NCBI GenBank assembly: GCA_049601975.1
Contig: JBMYRC010000061.1
Span: 1 to 23,112 of the forward strand
DNA from: UBA6544 sp049601975
GTDB taxonomy: Bacteria > Pseudomonadota > Alphaproteobacteria > UBA8366
DNA length: 23,112 nucleotides
Direction of reading: 5' to 3'
Within the stretch, counting starts at the first letter, position 1; every line of letters begins with the position of its first letter. Below the pieces are notes generated by a model. It made no database searches, was not told the DNA's origin, and saw only the letters and a program-made list of their open reading frames with translations. Shown in pieces: positions 1 to 6,732 of this stretch. Made by a program: the position numbers and the translations under genes.

Positions 1-2
1 AC

Positions 3-110
3 GATCGGATTGCCCCTTGGTTGGAGCGCGACGATCATCCGCTGCACCAGTTGTTCGGCCTTACTCAATCGCGCCTACGGCAGCTGTTAGAAGTACCAGA
101 GCTTCAATAA
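3..110 (+). CDS. C-terminal end of an unidentified protein (partial, cut by window edge)
   Basis: A reading frame is open from the left edge to a TAA at 108-110, giving 35 residues that end in RLRQLLEVPELQ. The residue mix (alternating hydrophobic and charged, a likely terminal helix) looks protein-like, but I do not recognise a family. It converges on pncC and would overlap that gene's last 50 bases on the opposite strand. In the same codon phase the complementary strand also reads as plausible protein over bases 1-59, so one of the two may be a shadow. The overlap with a well-supported gene and the short length keep confidence low. Confidence 0.3.
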   Translation, partial: DRIAPWLERDDHPLHQLFGLTQSRLRQLLEVPELQ

Positions 111-567
111 CCGCTGCCGTGCGTACTTCTTGGCGATTTCCACTAAATACATAGCGATGGGCGGCAGGCGCGCTGTGGCTTGTCGCAATTCCGATATAGA
201 CGAGACCGACTGGTTTGGTCTCTGTCGCACCGCCTGGTCCCGCAATGCCCGTGAGCGCGGCGGCTGCGGCTATACCCTTACGGGTTAACGCTCCGGCGCA
301 CATCTCCTTTGCAACCGTATCGCTGACCGCGCCAAATTTCTCGAGAGATTCGGAGCTTACGCCAACTTCTTCATGTTTTGCCTCGTTCGAGTATGTGACA
401 AATCCACGGTCGAGCACGTCTGAAGAACCGGAAATATCGGTCAGGCATCCACTGAGCAACCCGCCCGTGCAGGACTCTATTGTGGATAGTCGCACATTGC
501 GCGCGCGACAGAGGTCAACGAGTGTCTTGGCGCGTTCGTTAATCTCATCCGGAAAGGTGTATTTCAT
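61..567 (-). CDS. pncC: Nicotinamide-nucleotide amidase, stand-alone CinA C-terminal domain
   Basis: Encodes 168 residues matching the CinA C-terminal (PncC) family, which deamidates nicotinamide mononucleotide to nicotinate mononucleotide in cytoplasmic NAD salvage. Family marks are ESCTGG at residues 31-36, YSNEAK around 59-64 and TGIAGPGG at 106-113. The N-terminal molybdopterin-binding-like domain of long CinA proteins is absent, so this is the short form. The frame is open further upstream, but the ATG at 567 is chosen because it overlaps the pgpA stop as ATGA, and the upstream residues are arginine-rich and unlike the family. It is the last gene of the ispDF-pgpA-pncC unit, which argues for cotranslation with pgpA. 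The family is firm; enzymatic function is by homology. Confidence 0.9.
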   Translation of the reverse strand: MKYTFPDEINERAKTLVDLCRARNVRLSTIESCTGGLLSGCLTDISGSSDVLDRGFVTYSNEAKHEEVGVSSESLEKFGAVSDTVAKEMCAGALTRKGIAAAAALTGIAGPGGATETKPVGLVYIGIATSHSAPAAHRYVFSGNRQEVRTAAVIEALVLLTAAVGAIE

Positions 568-1031
568 AAAATGACCCTCAAGAGAATTAAGGATGCTACT
601 CCTGCGTAGAGTCCGGCCACCACGTCGTCTAACATTACCGCGAGGCCGCCTTTTAGCCGCTGTTCGGCCCAATTGGCCGGCCATATTTTGGTGACGTCAA
701 AGATGCGAAAAAACACGAATGCGACGCCGTACTCAATTAATCCAATTGGCAAAAATGAAACGGCAATCGCTTGCCCGACGACTTCGTCGATCACGACCGG
801 GCTTGGGTCATTGTCACCCGAAACTTCAATGTAGATCGTCGATGCCCAGATACCGACAAAGAACAAGATCACCGCAAAAGCGACGACGGCACTAACACCA
901 AGAGTCGAATGTATCAGCCAGATAACCGGTAATGCGGCGATCGATCCCGCGGTGCCTGACGCGAAGGGAAATTTTCCCGAACCGAAAAAAGTAGCAGCTA
1001 CAATCGCAATATAAGTCTTCAAATTGTTCAC
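564..1031 (-). CDS. pgpA: Phosphatidylglycerophosphatase A
   Basis: A 155-residue inner-membrane protein of the PgpA family, which removes phosphate from phosphatidylglycerophosphate to give phosphatidylglycerol. Visible marks are the N-terminal GSGKFPFASGTAGS at residues 17-30, the acidic VVIDEVVGQ at 79-87, FRIFDVTKIWPAN at 108-120 and the C-terminal LDDVVAGLYAG at 134-144; the conserved acidic residues are thought to bind metal. Hydrophobic stretches near 31-62, 84-110 and 137-155 fit a small multi-pass protein of normal length. It overlaps ispDF by four bases upstream and pncC by four bases downstream, so all three genes are probably translated in sequence from one message. Confidence 0.93.
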   Translation of the reverse strand: MNNLKTYIAIVAATFFGSGKFPFASGTAGSIAALPVIWLIHSTLGVSAVVAFAVILFFVGIWASTIYIEVSGDNDPSPVVIDEVVGQAIAVSFLPIGLIEYGVAFVFFRIFDVTKIWPANWAEQRLKGGLAVMLDDVVAGLYAGVASLILLRVIL

Positions 1032-2188
1032 GTGGCCGGCACCTCTACACTGGCAACCGCTTGCGCTGCGAGACCCTCGCCGCGTCCGGTGAATCCTAGG
1101 CGCTCGGTTGTTGTTGCCTTAATATTGACCCTATCGCGGGGGATATCCAGATATTCGGCGACTCTCGCTCGCATTTCCTCCCGGTGCGGTCCAACCTTCG
1201 GGCGCTCACCAATGATCGTGACATCGACGTTGACGATAGAGCCACCCGCTTTGCGGATATCAGCGGCGGCGGCTTCCACAAAGATATGGGAGGCAGCGCC
1301 TTTCCATTGCGGGTCGCTTGGTGGGAAATGTAGGCCGATATCTCCGCATCCAACCGCACCGAGAAGCGCATCCGTTAACGCATGTAGCGCTACATCCGCA
1401 TCTGAATGACCAATCAAGCTCATATCACAGGAAACCTTGACGCCGCATAGGGTAACCCCGTCACCGGGCCCAAGCTTATGAACATCGAAGCCCGATCCAA
1501 CGCGTGTCTGCATCTGGCGCTTTTCCAATATCTGTTCCGCGCGGTCAAAATCCGCTTCCGTCGTCACCTTAATGTTTCGCTCATCGCCATCGACGACGCA
1601 TACAACCATGCCAGCTTCTTCTAAAACGGCCGCGTCGTCCGTCGGCAAATCGCTGTCGCGTTGGCCGTGCGCCTTCAAGATCGCCTTAAAACGAAATCCT
1701 TGCGGCGTTTGCGCGCGCCACAACCCGGCACGGTCTACGGTTTCTTCAATCAAATCGTCCGTCGAAGCAACGCGCTTTAGTGTGTCGGAGACGGGAAGGG
1801 CGGGTATTGCGCCAGCGGCGTCCGCCAAAGCGGCAATGACCCGCTCGATCATACCGCGATCCGCAAAGGGCCGTGCTGCATCGTGAATTAATACGATATT
1901 AGTTTCGAAATCAGACAGGCTCTCGAGACCGTTTACGGCAGACAAATGCCGCTCCGTGCCGCCGATCACTGGGGGGAGGATATCTAATCCTGCAGTCGCG
2001 GCACGATAAAGTTCCTGATCGTCCGCATGTATGACCACGCGGATCAAATCCACCGCGGGGCAATCAATGAAACAATCTATGGCGCGGCGGAGGACAGAGA
2101 TTCCGCCAATTTCGCGGTATTGTTTGGGAATACCGTCCCCCGCACGGGTTCCTCGACCGCCAGCTAGGAGCAGCGCCGCCACCGTCAT
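1028..2188 (-). CDS. ispDF: Bifunctional IspD/IspF isoprenoid enzyme
   Basis: A 386-residue fusion of two steps of the non-mevalonate isoprenoid pathway. Residues 1-225 are IspD (2-C-methyl-D-erythritol 4-phosphate cytidylyltransferase), with the nucleotide-binding LLLAGGRGTR near 6-15, PKQY at 21-24 and IHDAARPF at 101-108. Residues 227-386 are IspF (2-C-methyl-D-erythritol 2,4-cyclodiphosphate synthase), with GSGFDVH at 231-237, metal-binding HSDAD at 261-265, and the conserved KATTTERLGFTGRGEG near the C terminus. All three expected metal ligands (D235, H237 and a histidine at 269) appear present. The fusion is common in alphaproteobacteria. The ATG at 2188 follows GAAGGA by nine bases. 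It heads the ispDF-pgpA-pncC unit and is divergent from the membrane protein at 2268. Confidence 0.96.
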   Translation of the reverse strand: MTVAALLLAGGRGTRAGDGIPKQYREIGGISVLRRAIDCFIDCPAVDLIRVVIHADDQELYRAATAGLDILPPVIGGTERHLSAVNGLESLSDFETNIVLIHDAARPFADRGMIERVIAALADAAGAIPALPVSDTLKRVASTDDLIEETVDRAGLWRAQTPQGFRFKAILKAHGQRDSDLPTDDAAVLEEAGMVVCVVDGDERNIKVTTEADFDRAEQILEKRQMQTRVGSGFDVHKLGPGDGVTLCGVKVSCDMSLIGHSDADVALHALTDALLGAVGCGDIGLHFPPSDPQWKGAASHIFVEAAAADIRKAGGSIVNVDVTIIGERPKVGPHREEMRARVAEYLDIPRDRVNIKATTTERLGFTGRGEGLAAQAVASVEVPAT

Positions 2189-2236
2189 GGCAAATATTCC
2201 TTCAATCGTCTTGTCACGAACAAATCCCGCATTTCA

Positions 2237-2268
2237 TTGACCAAGCCAGCTGGGTTATATTTCGTTTA
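2237..2268 (+). promoter_or_regulatory. Possible promoter of a leaderless message for the CcsA/YpjD-like gene
   Basis: TATATT at 2256-2261 is a good -10 hexamer, and the usual start about seven bases downstream falls on the A of the ATG at 2268. TTGACC at 2237-2242 resembles a -35, but the 13-base spacing is too short. There is no Shine-Dalgarno sequence before the ATG, in keeping with leaderless translation. This is inference from sequence only. Confidence 0.3.
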
Positions 2269-3062
2269 TGACCCACACCGCAATCTCCTCGATAGTAACG
2301 CTGTTAGCGTTGTTCGCGTTTTCCGCCATACTGCTGGCACCGAGCAAAAGACAATCAGTTGTTAAGGAATTGGCCGCCCTTTCGCTTGGAACTTTGGCGA
2401 CGGTCTACTGGATATGGAGCCGAGAGTGGGGATTAGGTCTGCCGACGGCTATACTGGCAAGTGTCCTCGCGACTGAGATTGCCTTTGGCTTGATCTTACT
2501 GCGCTCGCGCGAAGCAATACAGCTTGGCAGCCTATTGGGGCCTTACCTGTTCGCCGCTTGCCTCTTAGTTCTTTGGGTCGATGCGGTCGGAGAATCCGAA
2601 ACTGCTCAACCTCATATGTCCGGATGGCTCGGCGCGCACATCAGTGCCGCCGTTCTAAGTTATGGCTTCGTCACTATAGGTGCCATCGCGAGCCTTGGGA
2701 TCATCATGCGAGAACGCGGTTTGAAACGCCGAATGAGAGGCCGACTGACGGATCAACTTCCGTCCATCGCGGTTGCGGAGACGACCGAAATCATCGGCCT
2801 TACTGCCGCTGAAATCATCCTGGGCATTGGCATTATCTTCGGTATTGCCGCGGAATATACGACGACAGGCGCTTTTTTTCAGATCACGCATAAGAGTTTG
2901 TTTAGCGTTACCGCCTTTGTCGTAATAGGCGGATTGCTCATTCTCCATTTGCGGACCGGATTGCGAGGTCGACTTGCGGCGCGAATTGGATTGTCTGCCT
3001 ATCTTCTTGTTTCGCTCGGATATCCAGGTGTGAAATTTGTCAGTGATATATTTCTGTCGTAG
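2268..3062 (+). CDS. Cytochrome c assembly-family membrane protein (CcsA/YpjD/HemX-like)
   Basis: Encodes 264 residues with about eight hydrophobic segments (roughly 4-23, 34-50, 57-78, 88-106, 125-147, 175-195, 210-227, 239-258). It resembles the YpjD/HemX branch of the CcsA/CcmC heme-handling superfamily: a histidine in AHISAAVLSYG at 123-133 followed by a helix and a basic RERGLKRR, then a second histidine in THKSLFSV at 207-214 followed by a helix and GLRGRLAARIGLSAYLL. The two histidines (124 and 208) sit where this family places possible heme ligands. I see no tryptophan-rich heme-delivery motif, so a direct role in cytochrome c maturation is uncertain. It stands between divergent ispDF and dusB and may be transcribed alone. 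Confidence 0.75.
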   Translation: MTHTAISSIVTLLALFAFSAILLAPSKRQSVVKELAALSLGTLATVYWIWSREWGLGLPTAILASVLATEIAFGLILLRSREAIQLGSLLGPYLFAACLLVLWVDAVGESETAQPHMSGWLGAHISAAVLSYGFVTIGAIASLGIIMRERGLKRRMRGRLTDQLPSIAVAETTEIIGLTAAEIILGIGIIFGIAAEYTTTGAFFQITHKSLFSVTAFVVIGGLLILHLRTGLRGRLAARIGLSAYLLVSLGYPGVKFVSDIFLS

Positions 3063-3084
3063 TCGAGCCGGCTTGAATTAAAGC

Positions 3085-3148
3085 TTGAGGTAGGTGCTCG
3101 TCCGCTATATTGATTAACATATATGCAATAATTAACTGATTAATTAAT
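3085..3148 (+). promoter_or_regulatory. AT-rich leader and candidate promoter of the dusB-ntr genes
   Basis: TTGAGG at 3085-3090 and TATATT at 3106-3111, spaced by 15 bases, make an imperfect sigma70-type promoter. The following leader is very AT-rich and ends in the perfect palindrome ATTAATTAAT at 3139-3148, which overlaps the dusB ATG. No Shine-Dalgarno sequence is visible, so initiation may rely on an unstructured leader. Repeated GATTAA elements lie at 3112-3117 and 3138-3143. Confidence 0.4.
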
Positions 3149-4121
3149 GAGCATAATTGTCGGTAATCTTACTTTAGCGGACCGCGCTTTACTGGCGCCG
3201 ATGTCTGGAGTGACCGACTTCCCATTTCGATGCATTCTCCGCTCGCTTGGTGCCGATGTTACGATATCGGAGATGACCGCAAGCCGAGCCATCCTCCAGG
3301 GCGAACGCGAAGAGTGCAGGAAGCTCGATCAATTGGATGACCGTACAATCGTGCAAATCGCGGGCCATGAGCCGGACGCAATGGCCGAGGCAGCTCAATA
3401 TTGTGAATCGCGTGGCGCCATCATGGTCGATATCAACTTCGGATGTCCCGCAAAGAAGGTCGTCAATCGATACGCTGGATCGGCCTTGATGCGCGATGAA
3501 GAGCTGGCAGGAGACATTCTGCAGAAAGTCGGCAAAGCCGTTACTATTCCGGTTAGCCTCAAAATGCGCACTGGATGGGATCACGAAAATCGAAACGCGG
3601 TGACCATCGCTAAAATCGCAGAGGATTGCGGTTTCTCACTCTTAACGGTGCATGGTCGGACGCGGGCGCAAAAGTTTACGGGGAAGGCGGACTGGCGCTT
3701 CATTGAAAATGTGAAAAACGCGGTTTCTGTTCCAGTTATCGCGAATGGCGACATCGAGTCAGTTGACGACGCCCGGGCATGTTTGCGGCAATCAGGAGCG
3801 GACGGTGTGATGATCGGCCGCGGTGCGGTCGGAAGGCCTTGGTTGATTCCCGAAATAAACCGAGCGCTTAAAGATGAGACTACGGAATTTCAATACAGCT
3901 TGCGCGAAAAAATCGAAACTGTCCGAGCCCATTATCTTGGCATCATCGCCAATTCTCCGGGACGAAGAGGTGTCTTGACCGCTCGCAAGCATTTATCGGC
4001 CTATTTCGCTGTATTGCCGCGCGCGAAAGAGCAATTGCACGATGTTCTGCGGACCGAAGATGCCGAGCTGGTAATTGAAAAACTAGACCAATACGCGGAA
4101 GAGTGGGGGCGGGCGGCATGA
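3147..4121 (+). CDS. dusB: tRNA-dihydrouridine synthase (DusB/NifR3)
   Basis: A 324-residue flavoprotein of the Dus family, which reduces specific uridines in tRNA. The TIM-barrel marks are APMSGVTDFPFR at residues 17-28, NFGCPAKKVV at 97-106 with catalytic Cys100, SLKMRTGW at 137-144, TVHGRTRAQKFTGKADW at 167-183 and the FMN-binding VIANGDI and GVMIGRGAVGRPWL in the C-terminal half. Length is normal. In many alphaproteobacteria this gene, formerly nifR3, is the first gene of the ntrBC operon, exactly as here: its TGA overlaps the ntrB ATG as ATGA. It probably shares its message with ntrB and ntrC. Confidence 0.95.
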   Translation: MSIIVGNLTLADRALLAPMSGVTDFPFRCILRSLGADVTISEMTASRAILQGEREECRKLDQLDDRTIVQIAGHEPDAMAEAAQYCESRGAIMVDINFGCPAKKVVNRYAGSALMRDEELAGDILQKVGKAVTIPVSLKMRTGWDHENRNAVTIAKIAEDCGFSLLTVHGRTRAQKFTGKADWRFIENVKNAVSVPVIANGDIESVDDARACLRQSGADGVMIGRGAVGRPWLIPEINRALKDETTEFQYSLREKIETVRAHYLGIIANSPGRRGVLTARKHLSAYFAVLPRAKEQLHDVLRTEDAELVIEKLDQYAEEWGRAA

Positions 4122-5215
4122 TACCGCAGCCTGCTCCTGACGGCATTCTTGGTGCGCTGACCGTTGCAGTTCTCGTGGTCGCGGGAAATGACAGGATTAC
4201 ATTCGCCAATTCGGCTGCGGAACAATTCTTTCAATCGAGCGCGTCAACCCTCGTAAAGAGCACGCTTTCGGAACTCGTGACTGCCGACAACCCCCTATTA
4301 TCGCTCATCGCAAAGGCGCGAAAGCAGGACAGCGTCATCCGGGAGTTCGGGTTTCGGCTATCCACGCCGCGTCTTGGAACCCGCAGCGTTACTGTAGATT
4401 GTGCCCCTCTTAGCGGATCGCCTGGACATTTCGTTCTCACTTTTCAAGAGAACGCTTTGGCGGGCCGTTTTGGAGGGTCGATGTCGCACCGCGATTCGGC
4501 CCGCTCGCTCCGCGCCATGGCGGCAATGATGGCGCATGAGGTGAAGAATCCACTTTCCGGCGTGCGAGGAGCCGCTCAATTGTTGGAGCAAACTGTCCCA
4601 TTCGAAGACAAGCAACTGACGCGTCTCATCATCGAAGAGAGTGATCGGGTTTGTAAACTCGTCGACGAGATGGACGCCTTTACGGAAAACCCACGTTTCG
4701 AGCGCGATGCGGTGAATATTCACGAGGTGCTCGACCGGGCGGTTGATATTGCGCGTCGCGGGTTCGGTCGCGGTATCAAAATTCATCAAGAATATGACCC
4801 GTCTCTGCCGCCGGTTTTCGGTAATCGCGATCATTTGGTCCAGGTGTTCTTGAATCTCGTCAAGAATGCCTGCGAAGCATGTTCGGCGCCCGATGGTGAA
4901 ATTCATATCGTCACCGGATTTCGTCATGGAATTAGATTGGCGATACCAGCGGCGAAGAGCCGACTGGATCTCCCTATCATGGTGACCGTTGGGGATAATG
5001 GGCCAGGCATTCCGGAAGATTTGGAGCCCCACATCTTCGATCCGTTTGTCTCTACGAAGATGGAAGGGACCGGATTGGGGCTGGCGTTGGTCGCGAAACT
5101 TGTCGACGACCACGGTGGCATCATCGATTTGGAATCAAGTTCCGAAGGATCGGCGTTCCGCATTTTACTGCCGATGCAAACGGTCGATGAACAGGCTGAT
5201 GCAAATGCCGGATAA
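4118..5215 (+). CDS. ntrB: Nitrogen sensor histidine kinase/phosphatase NtrB
   Basis: A 365-residue soluble sensor kinase that controls NtrC phosphorylation in response to nitrogen status, through PII protein in studied species. An N-terminal PAS-like region (about 8-115) has no membrane segment. The H box AHEVKNPLSGVRGAAQLLE begins at 139 with the phosphorylated His140; the N box LNLVKNACEA is at 245-254; DNGPGIPE at 293-300 and GTGLGLAL at 317-324 bind ATP. A GTG at 4103 would extend the protein by five residues, but the ATG at 4118 is preferred because it makes an ATGA overlap with dusB and follows a G-rich stretch. The last 11 bases overlap ntrC. Confidence 0.94.
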   Translation: MIPQPAPDGILGALTVAVLVVAGNDRITFANSAAEQFFQSSASTLVKSTLSELVTADNPLLSLIAKARKQDSVIREFGFRLSTPRLGTRSVTVDCAPLSGSPGHFVLTFQENALAGRFGGSMSHRDSARSLRAMAAMMAHEVKNPLSGVRGAAQLLEQTVPFEDKQLTRLIIEESDRVCKLVDEMDAFTENPRFERDAVNIHEVLDRAVDIARRGFGRGIKIHQEYDPSLPPVFGNRDHLVQVFLNLVKNACEACSAPDGEIHIVTGFRHGIRLAIPAAKSRLDLPIMVTVGDNGPGIPEDLEPHIFDPFVSTKMEGTGLGLALVAKLVDDHGGIIDLESSSEGSAFRILLPMQTVDEQADANAG

Positions 5216-6659
5216 CGTGATCCTCATCGCCGATGACGACCGGTCGATACGGCAGGTCCTAAGCCAGGCACTTGATCGGCTTGGATATGAAGTTCGGGCG
5301 ACCAGCAACGCCGCAACCCTCTGGCAATGGGTCTCGAATGGCGAAGGTCGGCTGGTTATTACCGACGTCATCATGCCGGACGAAAATGCGCTCGACCTTA
5401 TTCCGCGCATTCAAAAAATCCGGCCAGAGCTGAAAGTTATTGTAATGAGCGCGCAGAATACACTGCTGACAGCAGTGCGCGCGAACGAACGCGGTGCGTT
5501 CGAATATTTGCCGAAACCGTTCGATTTGAATGAATTGATTTCTGTCGTTGAAAGAGCGTTGGAGGTGTCCAAACCCAACGCGCCAGCGGCACGCAAGCCC
5601 GACACCGTCGACGAACTGCCCTTGATTGGTCGATCTAGCGCCATGCAGGAAATCTACCGCGTTATGGCGCGGTTGATGATGACGGACCTGACGGCGATGA
5701 TTACCGGCGAATCAGGTACCGGTAAAGAACTGGTGGCGAGGGCATTGCACGATTATGGCGGACGTAAGGAGGGACCGTTTGTCGCTATCAATATGGCGGC
5801 AATTCCGCGCGAATTGATCGAAAGCGAGCTCTTCGGCCACGAACGCGGCGCTTTTACAGGTGCTGTGGGCCGGTATGCTGGTAGGTTCGAACAAGCGAAC
5901 GGCGGCACGCTTTTTCTGGATGAAATTGGTGATATGCCAATGGAAGCGCAGACCCGGCTTCTGCGTGTATTGCAAGAGGGCGAATTTACCACAGTTGGTG
6001 GCAGAACCGCGCTTCGTGCAAATGCTCGTATTGTAGCGGCGACCCATCGCGATCTTCGTTCCTTGGTTAAAGAAGGGGTATTCCGGGAGGATCTTTATTA
6101 CCGCCTCAATGTCGTCCCGGTGCGCTTGCCGCCTCTTAGAGAGCGGCTAGAGGACATTCCAGAACTTGTCCGCCATTTCTTGGATCAAACGAACGCGGAA
6201 GGTTTACCCGAAAAAGTTCTCGACCAAGCGGCTATGGAACGCTTGAAGCAATATCACTGGCCCGGAAATATCCGTGAATTAGAGAACCTCGTGCGCCGCC
6301 TGACCGCTCTCTATGCGCAGGAAACAGTCGGTGCGGATGCCATCGAGCGGGAATTACCGGAAGCCGAATCGGTCTGGAAGAACCAGGGTAGTAGTAATAA
6401 GGAGGCTGGATTATCGGAGACGGTCGCTGATCAACTGCAGTCCTACTTCGATGCCCATAAAGGCGGTGTACCGCCGGCGGGGTTGTACGACCGGATATTG
6501 CATGAAGTGGAAAGACCACTGATTTCAATGACTTTAGATGCGACAAACGGAAATCAGATTCGAGCGTCAGCGATCCTCGGTCTAAATCGAAATACGTTGC
6601 GAAAAAAAATTCGTCTTCTAAACATTCAAGTCACCCGTCGAAAACTGGGCGATGATTGA
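5205..6659 (+). CDS. ntrC: Nitrogen regulation response regulator NtrC, sigma54 activator
   Basis: A 484-residue three-domain regulator. The receiver domain (1-120) has the acidic pocket at 10-12, phosphoacceptor Asp54 and Lys104. The AAA+ domain (about 140-375) has Walker A GESGTGKE at 168-175, an intact sigma54-contacting GAFTGA at 215-220, Walker B-type TLFLDEIGD at 235-243 and REDLYYRLNVVP at 294-305. A Fis-type helix-turn-helix closes the protein (about 438-475, NTLRKKIRLL). The frame is open back to 4989, but that part is a shadow of ntrB; ATG 5205 gives the usual family N terminus, with AGG at 5193-5195 nine bases upstream. ATG 5199 and 5187 are possible alternatives. Confidence 0.95.
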   Translation: MPDNVILIADDDRSIRQVLSQALDRLGYEVRATSNAATLWQWVSNGEGRLVITDVIMPDENALDLIPRIQKIRPELKVIVMSAQNTLLTAVRANERGAFEYLPKPFDLNELISVVERALEVSKPNAPAARKPDTVDELPLIGRSSAMQEIYRVMARLMMTDLTAMITGESGTGKELVARALHDYGGRKEGPFVAINMAAIPRELIESELFGHERGAFTGAVGRYAGRFEQANGGTLFLDEIGDMPMEAQTRLLRVLQEGEFTTVGGRTALRANARIVAATHRDLRSLVKEGVFREDLYYRLNVVPVRLPPLRERLEDIPELVRHFLDQTNAEGLPEKVLDQAAMERLKQYHWPGNIRELENLVRRLTALYAQETVGADAIERELPEAESVWKNQGSSNKEAGLSETVADQLQSYFDAHKGGVPPAGLYDRILHEVERPLISMTLDATNGNQIRASAILGLNRNTLRKKIRLLNIQVTRRKLGDD

Positions 6660-6732
6660 TCCGTTCGGTGGTATATTCTGCCGCATCGGATTAGTATCAA
6701 AGGTCTCAAACCCAACAGCCATCTGAGTTTCC

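Noticed and set aside
1032..1409. Plus-strand reading frame antisense to ispDF
   Set aside because: It lies opposite a strongly conserved enzyme and has no family marks; the same reasoning removed the many antisense frames over ntrB, ntrC, hflX, mazG and metG.
4989..5204. Upstream extension of ntrC by 72 residues
   Set aside because: The extension lies in another frame of the ntrB kinase domain and reads as tryptophan- and arginine-rich shadow; the family N terminus begins at ATG 5205.
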